Of a stretch of 64,000 nucleotides of DNA, positions 42,617-53,045 are shown one piece after another (the first letter of the stretch is position 1; each line of letters starts with the position of its first letter). The stretch comes from Candidatus Paralachnospira caecorum. Its GTDB lineage: Bacteria > Bacillota > Clostridia > Lachnospirales > Lachnospiraceae. A model generated the notes under the pieces. That model ran no database searches. It worked only from the letters and a program-made list of their open reading frames with translations, and was not told the DNA's origin. Position numbers and translations under genes: made by a program. Location of the stretch: contig CAJFHG010000001.1 of assembly GCA_904379015.1 (NCBI GenBank), positions 109,280 to 173,279 on the forward strand, in the 5' to 3' direction.

Positions 42617-43648
42617 ATGAGCTTCGAATTCATCAGCAAGCTTCCCACTCCGGCGGAAATTCGCCATCAATTCCCCCTGTCCGAGGAACTGACCCGCGAA
42701 AAACACCGGCGTGACCAGGAAATTCAGGATATTCTGACCGGAAAAAGCGATAAATTCCTGGTGATCATCGGTCCCTGTTCCGCAGATAATGAAGATTCTG
42801 TGTGTGATTATGTTTCCAGGCTCGTAAAAGTTCAGGAAGATACAAAGGATAAGCTGCTCATTGTTCCCCGGGTCTACACCAACAAGCCCCGCACCACCGG
42901 AGAAGGCTACAAGGGTATCCTGCACCAGCCCAATCCCGAGAAGGCGCCGGATCTGTTTGAAGGTCTTCTTACCATCCGCAAGCTTCAGATGAGGGTTCTG
43001 AAAGAGACCGGACTCTCGGCTGCTGACGAAATGCTCTACCCTGAAAACTACAGATATCTGTCTGACCTTCTCTCTTACGTGGCCGTGGGCGCCCGCTCTG
43101 TGGAAAACCAGCAGCACCGCCTTACTGCCAGCGGCATGGAAGTCGGCGTCGGCATGAAAAACCCCACCAGCGGCGATTTTTCTGTTATGCTGAATTCCGT
43201 CATGGCAGCTCAGCACGGGCACACCTTCATTTTCCGGGGCTGGGAAGTGCATACGGACGGCAATCCCTACGCCCATACGATTCTGCGCGGAGCCGTCAAC
43301 AAGCATGGTCAGAGCCAGCCCAATTATCACTATGAAGATCTCCGGCTCCTCTGCGACATGTACGCCAAGCGCAATCTGAAAAATCCGGCCTGCATCGTGG
43401 ACGCGAACCACTCCAACTCCAACAAGCAGTACAAGGAACAGATCCGCATCGTAAAAGAAGTGCTTCACAGCCGCGTCCATTCTCTGGACATCCGAAGACT
43501 TGTGAAAGGCGTCATGATTGAAAGCTATATCGAACCTGGCAATCAGAAGGTAGGAGGTCATATTTACGGCTGTTCCATCACCGATCCCTGCCTGGGATGG
43601 GAGGAATCCAGACAGCTGATTTATGATATTGCCGATCTCGTGGTCTGA
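42617..43648 (+). CDS. aroF: 3-deoxy-7-phosphoheptulonate (DAHP) synthase, class I
   Basis: 343 residues. VIIGPCSADNEDSV, RVYTNKPRTTGEGYKG, ARSVENQQHRL and VDANHSNSNK are the PEP/E4P- and metal-binding segments of AroFGH-type enzymes. First step of aromatic amino acid synthesis. ATG at 42617 follows AAAGGAG; upstream ATG at 42575 lacks a site. Monocistronic, with its own consensus promoter. The paralogue letter (F/G/H) is arbitrary. Confidence 0.94.
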   Translation: MSFEFISKLPTPAEIRHQFPLSEELTREKHRRDQEIQDILTGKSDKFLVIIGPCSADNEDSVCDYVSRLVKVQEDTKDKLLIVPRVYTNKPRTTGEGYKGILHQPNPEKAPDLFEGLLTIRKLQMRVLKETGLSAADEMLYPENYRYLSDLLSYVAVGARSVENQQHRLTASGMEVGVGMKNPTSGDFSVMLNSVMAAQHGHTFIFRGWEVHTDGNPYAHTILRGAVNKHGQSQPNYHYEDLRLLCDMYAKRNLKNPACIVDANHSNSNKQYKEQIRIVKEVLHSRVHSLDIRRLVKGVMIESYIEPGNQKVGGHIYGCSITDPCLGWEESRQLIYDIADLVV

Positions 43649-43678
43649 TGCAATCCGGCGGCAGGCCGCCGGCAGATT

Positions 43679-44257
43679 TCAGAAATACAATTTCAGCAGC
43701 AGGGGATTGATGTAGCATTCGCAGATGATCCCCGGCAGCAGACACAGAAGCGTAAATAAAAGCAGAAGGATATCCTTCGGCATCCGGAGTCTCCGGTACT
43801 GGCCGAAATCCTTCTGTTTTTTCATAAAAAAGTATATCTGAAATCCTCTTCCGTACATCAGGATCAGCGCCGGCACATAAAAAACAGCCTGCGGAAGAAT
43901 GCTGCAGAGAAAATACAGGATCCCCACCCTTCCAAACACCATGGTTCCCAGGGAAATCCTGACTCCCGCCGAAAAGCCAAGCCAGCCCAGGCTTCCCCAC
44001 ATGACGGCACCGCCGAAAGCCGTCATGGACAGCAGCCAGACAACTCCCAGCTCCATAAGGCGCAGACGCATAACATAGAAAAAATATTGTTCTCTGGCAA
44101 AGTTTTCCTGATTCAGCGCTTCCCCAATATGAGAAAAGTAAGCCTCCCAGCTTTTCTGTCCGCTTTTTCCAGTCAGATTGACTGCCACAGTTCCCAGGAT
44201 CAGCGCAATCCCAAATATCATACATGCCTTCTGCCAGAGCTTTCCCCTTTTTTCCAT
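43679..44257 (-). CDS. spoIIM: Stage II sporulation protein M-like membrane protein
   Basis: 192 residues, about five membrane segments. FFYVMRLRLMELGVVWLLSMT and YGRGFQIYFF resemble SpoIIM, part of the DMP peptidoglycan-hydrolase complex that drives engulfment. Position near rny/recA and a NUDIX gene is the usual Clostridia context. SpoIID and SpoIIP are not here. Confidence 0.82.
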   Translation of the reverse strand: MEKRGKLWQKACMIFGIALILGTVAVNLTGKSGQKSWEAYFSHIGEALNQENFAREQYFFYVMRLRLMELGVVWLLSMTAFGGAVMWGSLGWLGFSAGVRISLGTMVFGRVGILYFLCSILPQAVFYVPALILMYGRGFQIYFFMKKQKDFGQYRRLRMPKDILLLLFTLLCLLPGIICECYINPLLLKLYF

Positions 44258-44329
44258 GACATCCTCCCGTCCGATCGTTCTGCCGCCGGACTGAACCGGC
44301 TATTTCACTATATGACGGGAATGTCCATC

Positions 44330-44863
44330 CTATGCGCCTTTCACCTTATAGGCAAGCAGAGAAGCCACCGTCTTTCCGTCCGTGATCTCCCCTCTGTAAA
44401 TCCTGTCGATGAGTTCATCCAGATCATGCTCCTCCACATTGATAAACTCATCTTCATCCAGGTGCTGACGGGACGGAATCAGGTCCCTGGCCACATACAC
44501 TCCTATGATCTCATTGCAGAACGCCACCGTGGTGTTTATGTTGATCAGCCACTCCAGAGTTCCGGCTCTGTACCCGGTTTCCTCCTCCAGCTCCCTTGCC
44601 GCGCATATATCCTTTGGCTCTCCCACATCATTCAGAGCGCCGGCAGGCACTTCAAGGGTATAGCGCTCCAGGGCATTCCTGTACTGGCGCACCATCAGGA
44701 TTTTCCCCTCCTCCGTCACCGGCACCACCGCCGCCGCGCCTTTATGCTCCACAAAGTCCCATATTGCGGTCCTCCCGTTGGGCAAAGACATATAATCCTT
44801 GTATATATTCAGTATCACGCCTTTGTAGGCCAATTCTCTTTTGATCCGTCTGATCTCATCCAT
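44330..44863 (-). CDS. NUDIX hydrolase, ADP-ribose pyrophosphatase-like
   Basis: 177 residues with the NUDIX box G-ALNDVGEPKDICAARELEEETGY (about 87-111; REL.EE core intact) and YTLEVPAG before it, typical of ADP-ribose pyrophosphatases. Start at 44863 with AAAGGAG upstream. About 130 bp downstream of rny. Confidence 0.9.
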   Translation of the reverse strand: MDEIRRIKRELAYKGVILNIYKDYMSLPNGRTAIWDFVEHKGAAAVVPVTEEGKILMVRQYRNALERYTLEVPAGALNDVGEPKDICAARELEEETGYRAGTLEWLININTTVAFCNEIIGVYVARDLIPSRQHLDEDEFINVEEHDLDELIDRIYRGEITDGKTVASLLAYKVKGA

Positions 44864-44993
44864 TCTGCTTTCTCCTTTCTGCCGCAGTGCGATCCTGCGG
44901 AGCATTTTTGTTTCATAGGGAACGCAGTTTCCTGCGAAAGAAAAAAAGCGGGAGGAATCTTTCGATTCCTTCCACTTTCACCGATTTATCATC

Positions 44994-46541
44994 CTACTTT
45001 GCATAATCTGTAACTCTGGATTCCCGAATTACGTTCACCTTGATCTGTCCAGGGTATTCCAGCTCTGACTCTATCTGCTTTGCTACATTTCTTGCCATCA
45101 AAACCATATCGTCATCGCTTACCTGCTCCGGCACTACCATAATACGGATCTCCCGTCCTGCCTGAACAGCAAAAGATTTTTCAACACCTTTGAAATTATT
45201 GGTGATGTCTTCCAACTGCTTCAGTCTGTTGGTATAAGTCTCAATCGTCTCACGACGGGCTCCGGGACGGGCTGCAGAAATCGTATCTGCCGCCTGTACG
45301 ATACAGGCGATCAAAGTCTCCGGTTCCACATCGCCATGATGTGCTTCTACTGCATTCACAACCGTTGCTGATTCTTTGTATTTCCTACATAATTCAACAC
45401 CAAGCTGAATATGTGAGCCTTCCATTTCATGATCCACTGCCTTGCCGATATCATGCAACAAACCAGCTCGTTTTGCTACGCGCACATCAACGCCGATCTC
45501 AGCAGCCAGAAGTCCTGACAGATGTGCGACTTCAATAGAATGTTTCAATGCGTTCTGACCATAACTGGTCCTGAACTTCATCTTACCCAGAAGCTTCACC
45601 AGTTCGGGATGAATTCCGTGAATGCCCACCTCCAGTACGGCGGCCTCACCTTCTTCGCGAATCATAGTCTCCACTTCTTTTTGTGCTTTTTCAACCATTT
45701 CCTCAATTCTGGCGGGATGAATCCTTCCATCCAGAATCAGTTTCTCCAGGGCGATTCTTGCTACCTCGCGCCGGATAGGATCAAAACCTGATAAAATCAC
45801 TGCTTCCGGTGTATCATCGATGATCAGGTCCACACCCGTAAGTGTCTCCAGTGTACGGATATTCCGTCCCTCTCTTCCGATAATCCGTCCCTTCATTTCG
45901 TCATTTGGAAGCTGAACAACCGAAATCGTAGACTCGGCCACATGATCCGCCGCGCATTTCTGAATCGCGGTCACCACATATTCCTTCGCCTTCTTGCCTG
46001 CTTCTTCTTTTGCTTTTATCTCCAGTTCCTTTATCAGCTTTGCAGTATCATGCTTAACATCATTTTCAACAGTCTTCAACAGATATTCTTTTGCTTGTTC
46101 GGAGGTAAATCCTGAAATCCGCTCCAATTCCTGAACCTCTTTGTCAAAGAGCGCTTCGGCCTCTTTCTTTTTTCTGGCCACAGCTTCTTCTTTTGATGTC
46201 AGGCTGGCTTCTTTCTTCTCCAGTGCCTCGGACCTTTTTTCCAAGTTCTCTTCTTTGCTTAAAACTCTTCGCTCATATCGCTGTATCTCCGCTCTTCTCT
46301 CACGGACCTCTTTCTCCAGATCATTTTTGGTCTTCATGGATTCTTCTTTGGCCTCTAAGAGAGCTTCGCGCTTCTTGGTCTCTGCAACTTTCAATGCCTC
46401 GTCTATGATTTCTCTTGACTTTTCTTCTGCTTTCCCGATCTTGCTTTCATATACTTTTTTACGGTACGAAATCGCTGCAAACCAAGCAATAGGAGCTACA
46501 ACAACCAGTGTAATAATAACTGCAAGTATAGTTCCTCCCAC
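44994..46541 (-). CDS. rny: Ribonuclease Y
   Basis: 515 residues: N-terminal membrane anchor ([18 protein letters not shown]), long coiled coil (about 30-200), KH domain ([20 protein letters not shown]) and HD domain ([17 protein letters not shown]). Endonuclease that initiates mRNA decay in Firmicutes. Own promoter at 46625-46653. RecX, often found between recA and rny, is absent. Confidence 0.96.
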   Translation of the reverse strand: MGGTILAVIITLVVVAPIAWFAAISYRKKVYESKIGKAEEKSREIIDEALKVAETKKREALLEAKEESMKTKNDLEKEVRERRAEIQRYERRVLSKEENLEKRSEALEKKEASLTSKEEAVARKKKEAEALFDKEVQELERISGFTSEQAKEYLLKTVENDVKHDTAKLIKELEIKAKEEAGKKAKEYVVTAIQKCAADHVAESTISVVQLPNDEMKGRIIGREGRNIRTLETLTGVDLIIDDTPEAVILSGFDPIRREVARIALEKLILDGRIHPARIEEMVEKAQKEVETMIREEGEAAVLEVGIHGIHPELVKLLGKMKFRTSYGQNALKHSIEVAHLSGLLAAEIGVDVRVAKRAGLLHDIGKAVDHEMEGSHIQLGVELCRKYKESATVVNAVEAHHGDVEPETLIACIVQAADTISAARPGARRETIETYTNRLKQLEDITNNFKGVEKSFAVQAGREIRIMVVPEQVSDDDMVLMARNVAKQIESELEYPGQIKVNVIRESRVTDYAK

Positions 46542-46624
46542 AGGAGCACCTCCTTATTTAGTTTTCATTGTACATCACTTATCGCACGTAATGGCGTCCA
46601 TACCATAAGCACTGCAACAATACA

Positions 46625-46653
46625 ATTTTAAACTTTTTTCCAGCTACTGTCAA
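46625..46653 (-). promoter_or_regulatory. Promoter of rny
   Basis: TTGACA (46653-46648), 17-bp spacer, TAAAAT (46630-46625). Confidence 0.75.
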
Positions 46654-46704
46654 GCATTATTACACTGCCGCCGACGAAGGCCGGGCGCCGAAAAAACGGA
46701 CGCA

Positions 46705-47817
46705 TCACGCGCGTTCCGCAGTCCCACCGCGAAGAGTCTGCCCCTGTCCGTTTGCCGGATCCCGGTCTTCCTTCTTCGGCTCTGCTTTCCCGTTTTCCGT
46801 GTCTGCCGAAGCTGTCTGATCCTGTTCAAACCCATAGCGGACCCGCACTTTCCTTTCGATCTCTCCCATAATGTCCGGATTATTCGCCAGGAAGGTCTTG
46901 GCATTTTCGCGTCCCTGGCCGATCTTATTGCCCTCATAAGAATACCAGGCCCCGCTTTTCTCCACGATTCCTTCCTTTGCCGCCAGGTCCAGGATGTCGC
47001 CTTCTCTGGAAATCCCTTTTCCGAACATGATGTCAAACTCCGCCTCCCGGAACGGAGGCGCGATCTTATTCTTCACCACCTTCACGCGGACGCGGTTTCC
47101 GATCATCTCTCCGCCCTGCTTGAGGGTCTCGATCCGTCTCACATCCAGCCGCACGGAAGAATAAAACTTCAGCGCCCTGCCGCCGGTAGTCGTCTCCGGA
47201 TTTCCAAACATCACGCCCACCTTTTCACGGAGCTGATTGATAAAGATCACCACACAGTTGGACTTTCCGATCACCGCAGTCAGCTTTCGGAGCGCCTGGG
47301 ACATGAGACGGGCCTGCAGACCCACATGGGAATCTCCCATATCTCCGTCAATCTCCGCCTTTGGCACCAGCGCCGCCACAGAATCTATGATCACAATATC
47401 CACAGCCCCGGAGCGCACCATCGTCTCCGCGATCTCCAGCGCCTGCTCTCCGCTGTCCGGCTGGGAAATATAAAGATTATCAATATCCACGCCGATCTTT
47501 TTCGCGTAAACGGGATCCAGAGCGTGCTCCGCATCGATGAAGCCGGCGATCCCGTCACGCTTCTGCACCTCCGCCACCATATGGAGCGCCACCGTGGTCT
47601 TACCGCTGGACTCCGGACCGTAAATCTCCACAATACGGCCTCTCGGAACGCCTCCGAGCCCCAGCGCGATATCCAGGCTGAGGGAGCCTGTGGGGATCGT
47701 CTCTATATTCATATGAGCCGCTGAATCTCCCAGGCGCATGACAGATCCCTTTCCATATGCCTTTTCAATCTGCGCCAGCGCCGAATCCAGAGCTTTCTGC
47801 TTTTCTTCTTTTATCAT
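46705..47817 (-). CDS. recA: Recombinase RecA
   Basis: 370 residues, Walker [58 protein letters not shown] (DNA-binding L2 region, quoted in part elsewhere) and an acidic C-terminal tail that is somewhat long ([16 protein letters not shown]). DNA strand exchange and LexA co-protease. LexA box in its leader. Confidence 0.97.
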   Translation of the reverse strand: MIKEEKQKALDSALAQIEKAYGKGSVMRLGDSAAHMNIETIPTGSLSLDIALGLGGVPRGRIVEIYGPESSGKTTVALHMVAEVQKRDGIAGFIDAEHALDPVYAKKIGVDIDNLYISQPDSGEQALEIAETMVRSGAVDIVIIDSVAALVPKAEIDGDMGDSHVGLQARLMSQALRKLTAVIGKSNCVVIFINQLREKVGVMFGNPETTTGGRALKFYSSVRLDVRRIETLKQGGEMIGNRVRVKVVKNKIAPPFREAEFDIMFGKGISREGDILDLAAKEGIVEKSGAWYSYEGNKIGQGRENAKTFLANNPDIMGEIERKVRVRYGFEQDQTASADTENGKAEPKKEDRDPANGQGQTLRGGTAERA

Positions 47818-47836
47818 ATTCTACCCTCCAAATATC

Positions 47837-47850
47837 AGAACAGATGTTCG
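47837..47850. promoter_or_regulatory. LexA (SOS) box upstream of recA
   Basis: CGAACATCTGTTCT on the minus strand, matching the Firmicutes CGAAC-N4-GTTCG box with one mismatch. It lies 15-28 nt downstream of a plausible recA promoter: TTGACT (47893-47888), 17 bp, TACTAT (47870-47865). Confidence 0.8.
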
Positions 47851-47864
47851 TCATCCTGCTAATA

Positions 47865-47893
47865 ATAGTAATATAGTTTCCTGCAAAAGTCAA
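47865..47893 (-). promoter_or_regulatory. Promoter of recA
   Basis: TTGACT, 17-bp spacer, TACTAT on the minus strand, directly upstream of the LexA box. The rest of the recA - 48127 gap (to 48126) holds only an imperfect hairpin around 47930-48020. Confidence 0.6.
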
Positions 47894-48126
47894 CCTGTTT
47901 TTACTGAAAGAAAAATGGGAAATTCCAGAAGATTTTCCGGCCGGAAAGATATGCCGCTGAATGGTTTCAACGGCTTTACTATAACACAGAAATCCATTTT
48001 CCACAACCCCCGCGGCATATTTCCGCAAGACAAGCCATATATATAACCAGCCTGTATCTAATCCGCCGGCGGCCGGCCTCAGGGCCTGCAGCCGGATTTT
48101 TCCGGACAGCAGCAAGGAGGTGCGCC

Positions 48127-48381
48127 ATGCCAAGAGGAAGGAAACGTTATTCCCTTGATGAAAAAATCGCTTCTCTTCTTGAACTGACAGCCGTCAGGGA
48201 AAAAGAGCTGGAGGAGTTGAAAAATGAACTAAAGACTCTGCGCAGGCAGAAAGAACAGACAGAGCTTTCCGAACTCAATAAACTGCTGAAGGAATCCGGA
48301 AGGACAGCCGCGGAGCTGGTCGCTTTCTTAAAGGAAAGAGAGGCGGCCGCGGAGCATCCGGAGAAATCACCGGAGCCGTAA
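48127..48381 (+). CDS. Small coiled-coil protein of unknown function
   Basis: 84 residues with AGGAGG 6 nt before the ATG. N-terminal basic MPRGRKRYSLDEKI, then a continuous charged heptad pattern (about 14-60: LLELTAVREKELEELKNELK...) and an acidic/Pro tail. The layout suggests a soluble dimeric coiled coil, possibly nucleic-acid-associated through the basic start. No family recognised. Convergent with the amino acid ABC genes. Confidence 0.65.
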   Translation: MPRGRKRYSLDEKIASLLELTAVREKELEELKNELKTLRRQKEQTELSELNKLLKESGRTAAELVAFLKEREAAAEHPEKSPEP

Positions 48382-48387
48382 GACAAA

Positions 48388-48445
48388 GCAGCCGGGGCTG
48401 TGCCGCAGAACGATACCGCTTTTCTGTGACACAATCCCCGGCTGC
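48388..48445 (+). terminator. Hairpin after the coiled-coil gene
   Basis: Perfect 10-bp arms GCAGCCGGGG / CCCCGGCTGC extended by TGTG/CACA, 6 bp past the stop codon; no T run. A second hairpin, GCGCCGCAG / CTGCGGCGC (48488-48513), follows before the convergent ABC ATPase gene. Confidence 0.5.
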
Positions 48446-48555
48446 ATATACCGTCCGGAAAGCGCAGGCCGCTGCCGCTGTCCCTCCGCGCCGCAGTTTT
48501 GAAGCTGCGGCGCTTCGCGGACGCGGCCCGGGACCTCAGCAAACCGCCGGCCCCG

Positions 48556-49299
48556 TCATCCTCTCGCGAAACGAGCCAGAAATTCCCTGGTTCGCTGCTG
48601 ACGGGGATTGGAAAAGATCTCTCCGGGATCCCCTTCCTCGCAGATCACGCCTTCCGACATGAATACAACATGATTGGATACATCTCTGGCAAACGCCATT
48701 TCATGGGTTACAACCAGCATAGTCATTCCATCAGAGGCCAGCCCCTGCATCACCTCCAGCACTTCTCCGACCATTTCCGGATCCAGAGCTGATGTCGGCT
48801 CATCAAAGAGCAGCACCTCCGGTTCCATGGCAAGGGCGCGGGCAATGGCGACTCTCTGCTTCTGTCCGCCTGAGATCTGGCGGGGCTTCGCGTTGATATA
48901 GGGCGCCATGCCCACCCTGTCCAGATATTTCAGGGCGTTTTCCTTCGCCGCCTCTTTCTTTTTCTTCAGAACCTTTACCTGTCCGACCACGCAGTTTTCC
49001 AGCACAGTCATGTTATTGAACAGATTAAAGGACTGGAACACCATTCCGACCTTCGCCCGGTAGCCGGAGGCGTTCACGCCCTTTCCGGTAATACTCTCCC
49101 CATGAAAAAGGATCTCGCCCCCGGTAGGCGTTTCCAGCAGATTGATGCACCGCAGCAGGGTAGATTTTCCCGAGCCGGACGCGCCGATGATACTGGTCAC
49201 ATCTCCCGGACGGACCGTAAAATCTATGTCTTTCAGGACTTCATTATTCCCGAATGCCTTGGACAAATGCCGGATCTCCAAAATCGCTTCACCGCTCAT
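48556..49299 (-). CDS. Polar amino acid ABC transporter ATP-binding protein (lysine-regulated)
   Basis: 247 residues, GlnQ/HisP-type: Walker [19 protein letters not shown], signature [19 protein letters not shown], Walker [16 protein letters not shown]. Start at 49299 (GGGGAG upstream) inside the end of the permease gene. Third gene after the lysine riboswitch. Confidence 0.94.
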   Translation of the reverse strand: MSGEAILEIRHLSKAFGNNEVLKDIDFTVRPGDVTSIIGASGSGKSTLLRCINLLETPTGGEILFHGESITGKGVNASGYRAKVGMVFQSFNLFNNMTVLENCVVGQVKVLKKKKEAAKENALKYLDRVGMAPYINAKPRQISGGQKQRVAIARALAMEPEVLLFDEPTSALDPEMVGEVLEVMQGLASDGMTMLVVTHEMAFARDVSNHVVFMSEGVICEEGDPGEIFSNPRQQRTREFLARFARG

Positions 49300-50173
49300 G
49301 ATTTCTCCCCTTTCTCCTGCCGCGTCCGGATTTCTGTCCGGGACGGTCCTGATACTCTTTGCTGTGCTCATCAAAGGGTGTTCCCCTGTTGGGATGACTG
49401 TACGTCCCCGCTGACATGACCAGCTGGTCAGCCTGAGCCAGCTCGTAGCTGTCCGATCCGTCCAGCCATTTCTCCACCCGCCGCAGCAGGAAGGACGCGA
49501 TCAGCGTCATGCACAGATAACCGATCATTTCAATGGTCGCGGAAGGAAAATACTGATAAGTAGCTCCCACCGCCGCCCGGTGAGCCGCAAAGAACTCTGT
49601 AAAGGAAATAATAAACATGACAGAGCTGTCTTTCACATTGATGATAAAATTGTTGCCGATCTGAGGCATGATATTCCGCAGAGCCTGGGGCAGGATCACA
49701 TAAACCATAGTCTGAAAATGGTTCATGCCGATCGCTTTGGCGCCCTCTGTCTGTCCGGGATCAATGGACATGATGCCGCCCCTGACCGATTCAGCCATAT
49801 AAGCGCCCGTATTAATCGATACAACCAGAATCGCGGCCACCCAGATATTGTTGAACATGATCGCGTTATTGGTGAAATACGGAAGCCCGTAATACACAAA
49901 CACTGCCTGCAGCACCATGGGCGTCCCGCGGAACACCTCTACATAGATCCGCACGATGGCACGGATCAGCGCCAGGAAAAACCGTTTCACCGGAGAATCC
50001 GTTTTAGAATAGGGAATCGTCTGCAGAATGCCGCAGACAAAACCGATCACGCATCCGATCAGCGTGGCTACCAGCGCCAGGATCAGAGTGTTTTTGATAC
50101 CGTTCAGATAGCTTTTCCAGTAAGTGCCCCAGAGACCCGCAATATCTGTACCGAGTTGAATCAGACGATCCAT
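49289..50173 (-). CDS. Polar amino acid ABC transporter permease (lysine-regulated)
   Basis: 294 residues. HisM/GlnP-type permease with three to five membrane segments; [20 protein letters not shown] and the EAA-like loop [25 protein letters not shown] are conserved. The C-terminal ~60 residues (charged, [15 protein letters not shown]...) are longer than usual. Works as a homodimer with the ATPase. Confidence 0.92.
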   Translation of the reverse strand: MDRLIQLGTDIAGLWGTYWKSYLNGIKNTLILALVATLIGCVIGFVCGILQTIPYSKTDSPVKRFFLALIRAIVRIYVEVFRGTPMVLQAVFVYYGLPYFTNNAIMFNNIWVAAILVVSINTGAYMAESVRGGIMSIDPGQTEGAKAIGMNHFQTMVYVILPQALRNIMPQIGNNFIINVKDSSVMFIISFTEFFAAHRAAVGATYQYFPSATIEMIGYLCMTLIASFLLRRVEKWLDGSDSYELAQADQLVMSAGTYSHPNRGTPFDEHSKEYQDRPGQKSGRGRRKGRNHER

Positions 50174-50202
50174 AAAGGTTTGCTCCTTTCTTCCGTAACC
50201 GT

Positions 50203-51057
50203 TTACTCTACGCTCAAGGGCTGTACAGCGATCGCCTCGTTCATCAGGTCAGTGAAATCCTCTTCCGTCATATCGTCCAGTACGCTGTCGATGGCGTCCT
50301 TCAGGACAGTGTTGCCCTTCATAACAGAAATGCCGATATTGATTTCTCCCTCATCGACTTCAAATCCGTCGTCACTGTCAGAGAAATCGAGGATCACCAT
50401 ATCAGGATAAGCGGCAACCGCGCCCATGGCGGTCGGCATATCTGTACAGATGAAATCCACAGTACCGGTCTCCAGCGCCATCAGCATGGCAGGCGCCGTC
50501 TCAGCGGCCGTCTGGATCTGAGCCCCTTCAATCTGCGGCAGCATGGAATTATACCAGACCGTAGCGATCTGTGCGGTACAGCTGCCGCCTGCCAGATCAC
50601 TCAGGCCTGTGGCAGAAGCATAAGGGCTGTCGGCTTTGGTAACGCAGACAATGGAGGCGTAGAAATAAGGTCCCGCGAAATCCACCTGCTGCATCCGCTC
50701 TTCCGTCATGGACTGTCCGGCGATCACCGCGTCATAGACGCCGGTCTGCACGCCAGGCACCAGAGAATCCCAGTCAGTACGGACAATCTCCAGCTCCCAT
50801 CCATTGGCCTCGCAGATCTTTTTCGCCATCATGACATCATAACCATTGGCATATTCATTGGAATCCTTGATCGCCACAGCGCCGTTGGAATCGTCTGTCT
50901 GGGTCCAGTTGTAAGGAGCATATGTGCACTCCATGGCAACGGTGAGAACACCGTCTTCTACGCCGGAAGCGACCTCCTCTTCGTCACTCGAACCGCCGCA
51001 GCCGGCCATGGAGACCGTCATCAGCAGCGCCATAAACAACACAAGCATTTTCTTCAT
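50203..51057 (-). CDS. Polar amino acid (probably lysine/basic) ABC transporter substrate-binding lipoprotein
   Basis: 284 residues. Lipoprotein signal ending SMAGCGG, SBP family 3 domain with VAMECTYAPYNWTQ near the start and DAVIAGQSMTEERMQQVDFAGPY. First gene after a lysine riboswitch, so lysine or a basic amino acid is the likely ligand (inference from regulation). Confidence 0.92.
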   Translation of the reverse strand: MKKMLVLFMALLMTVSMAGCGGSSDEEEVASGVEDGVLTVAMECTYAPYNWTQTDDSNGAVAIKDSNEYANGYDVMMAKKICEANGWELEIVRTDWDSLVPGVQTGVYDAVIAGQSMTEERMQQVDFAGPYFYASIVCVTKADSPYASATGLSDLAGGSCTAQIATVWYNSMLPQIEGAQIQTAAETAPAMLMALETGTVDFICTDMPTAMGAVAAYPDMVILDFSDSDDGFEVDEGEINIGISVMKGNTVLKDAIDSVLDDMTEEDFTDLMNEAIAVQPLSVE

Positions 51058-51106
51058 AATTTTTTCCCCTTTCGTCTTGATAGATCCTGCCGGGATATTC
51101 CCGTAT

Positions 51107-51141
51107 AATAAAAGACGGCCACAGCGCGCAGCGCCATAGCC
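51107..51141 (-). terminator. Terminator of the lysine riboswitch
   Basis: GGCTATGGCGC-TGC-GCGCTGTGGCC on the minus strand followed by GTCTTTTATT. Expression platform between aptamer and the substrate-binding gene. Confidence 0.8.
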
Positions 51142-51181
51142 ATTTTCCCATTCTCCATCTGATCAGACTGTTTGGAAAGGA

Positions 51182-51350
51182 CGATAGCGCTCCACGGAAT
51201 GTGACAGCCGACAGCATCTTCTCCTGCCGGCCAACAGAACGCCTCTCAATCCAGTGTTCCATTTCGGCAAAGGCCCCTTTCTCCCTGCTTCACAGATGGT
51301 TGAGCGTCTCCGCAGGCTTACTCATGGACTCTGCACCTCTATCATCTTTA
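51182..51350 (-). promoter_or_regulatory. Lysine riboswitch (L box)
   Basis: Minus strand shows the L-box elements in order: GATAGAGGTGCAGAGTC, GAGTAAGCC, GGGAGAAAGGGGCC, TTTGCCGAAATGG, and CTGTCGGCTGTCACATTCC / GTGGAGCGCTATC. With lysine bound, the terminator downstream should form and reduce uptake. Confidence 0.92.
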
Positions 51351-51359
51351 ATTGCAGGC

Positions 51360-51388
51360 ATTATACCACACGCCCAAAGTCTTGTCAA
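51360..51388 (-). promoter_or_regulatory. Promoter of the lysine riboswitch operon
   Basis: TTGACA (51388-51383), 17-bp spacer, TATAAT (51365-51360): full consensus. Confidence 0.88.
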
Positions 51389-51473
51389 TCCGCTGTGACC
51401 TCATATCTGGCGGGAGTTCTCGTCAGCTGTATCACGAAAATCTTTTGCGGGCCGCGTAAAATCTGTACTTTTT

Positions 51474-52919
51474 TCAAATTTTTCTTGATCCATGATTTAA
51501 CATTCCTTTTTTCTTTTTAGGAAAATACAGCGTGAAAACAGCTCCCCCGCCGGGCCGGTTATCAGCCTTTATCATGCCTCCGTGGGCGGCCATCGCCTTC
51601 TGGCAATAATAAAGCCCTATGCCCCAATGCTTTTCTCCATTCTTGGACGATACATATGGCAAAAAGATATTTTCTCTTATATTGTCCGGAAGCCCCTGTC
51701 CCGTGTCCGATATCTTAAGATGCAAAAACCCGCGCCTGCGCTCCTTAAATTCTACATCTATCGTTCCTTCTTCCCCCATAGCTTCTACACTGTTCTGAAA
51801 GAGGTTCTGGAGCACTTCCCTTACAAGCGTCTCATCGCAGAATACCTCACTCCCCTGCTGGCATAAGATCCTGATGCTGACATTCGGATAACGCTTTTTA
51901 AAATCAGCTGCCGCGCCGTTTAACAGACTGTATACATCGACAACTTCCGGCGTACATTTAAACTCCGAACCGCCCTTTATACTGATATTCAAAAAATCCG
52001 AGATTCTCCGCGTCGCCCGGAGTATAATGCCGGCATACTCCTGGATTTCTTTTTCTCCCGCTCCGGAAGACATGTTCGCGGCGCACCAGTTGATCTTGGC
52101 CGTCTGGTTCTTTATCATATGCCGAACTGTATCTATAGTCTGTTCGACCAGTTTTTCGTCTTGATCCCATCTGTATGTCTCGTGCCTGAGGCGGCTTCCC
52201 ATGAACCCCTCTTTGAACACGAGAACGAAATACATCCCGACAAGTACAATAATGATGATCAGGTTTCCCTGCCATGCTTTTTCCGCCCCCTCCACAGAAA
52301 AGAGCTGAATCGGTATCGTAGACATGATCGTGAACCAGCTTGGAACAAGCGCCAGCACAGCGATCGCCAGTTTCTGACGTTTAACCTTCGGATTTCTCTC
52401 TTTTATCAGGGCATTTAAGAAGAAAAATGTTGCTGTCAGCGCCACGGCCACATTGTAGATACTTATGATCGTATAATATGTTCTGTCATTCAGCTGAAAA
52501 TAACGAGTCCTTGTGATCGGATATACTATGCTCATCACGATCCCCGGCAAAAAAGAAATAAGCGTGATCCACGGAAAAAGCCCCGGTCTGCGTTTTTCCA
52601 TACGGCTGAAATAAAGCCCTGTCACAAGCATAGCCGGGGTCGCAAAATAATAAGGTACAGCAGTCATGACTGAATAGATTGTTTCTGCTGCCGCTTCACT
52701 CATCACAAGCATCGGCATCGCCATAAGCTGCGGAAACAGAGAATAGTACAGATATTCTTTAAAAACACCTATGCTGAACAAGAAGCCGCATATAAAAAAC
52801 CATTTGTTCAGCTTGCTCTTCCTGTTGCCAAGATATACCATCAAAAACAGGATCCACAAAAGCAGCGTAAACAGGAGCAGGAACTCTCCCGGCATTCCTC
52901 TTTCCGAACCGTCTCCCAC
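51474..52919 (-). CDS. Orphan GHKL-type sensor histidine kinase
   Basis: 481 residues: about seven membrane segments (to ~215), then a dimerisation region with a candidate His in DTVRHMIKNQTAKINW and an HATPase domain (LFQNSVEAMGEEGTID, ISDTGQGLP, GIGLYYCQKAMAAHGG). A GTG start at 52919 after AGGAGG (8 nt) is preferred; upstream in-frame TTG at 52943 precedes that site. No response regulator is adjacent. Its 3' end and its upstream region recur as a deleted copy at 59.4 kb. Confidence 0.85.
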   Translation of the reverse strand: MGDGSERGMPGEFLLLFTLLLWILFLMVYLGNRKSKLNKWFFICGFLFSIGVFKEYLYYSLFPQLMAMPMLVMSEAAAETIYSVMTAVPYYFATPAMLVTGLYFSRMEKRRPGLFPWITLISFLPGIVMSIVYPITRTRYFQLNDRTYYTIISIYNVAVALTATFFFLNALIKERNPKVKRQKLAIAVLALVPSWFTIMSTIPIQLFSVEGAEKAWQGNLIIIIVLVGMYFVLVFKEGFMGSRLRHETYRWDQDEKLVEQTIDTVRHMIKNQTAKINWCAANMSSGAGEKEIQEYAGIILRATRRISDFLNISIKGGSEFKCTPEVVDVYSLLNGAAADFKKRYPNVSIRILCQQGSEVFCDETLVREVLQNLFQNSVEAMGEEGTIDVEFKERRRGFLHLKISDTGQGLPDNIRENIFLPYVSSKNGEKHWGIGLYYCQKAMAAHGGMIKADNRPGGGAVFTLYFPKKKKGMLNHGSRKI

Positions 52920-52980
52920 TTTATTTTCCTCCTCGATATACAATAGTTGGATTTTCCGCCATTCATCTATATTAGATTAT

Positions 52981-53032
52981 ATCGAATGGCTCCACTTCTC
53001 AAGAGGCATGGACTTATAAAGTACCATTCGAT
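52981..53032. repeat. 9-bp inverted repeat upstream of the kinase
   Basis: ATCGAATGG (52981-52989) and CCATTCGAT (53024-53032) flank 34 bp in the kinase promoter region, next to a TATAAT-like box. Possible operator pair or hairpin. Confidence 0.5.
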
Positions 53033-53045
53033 TCCCAAACTTTTT

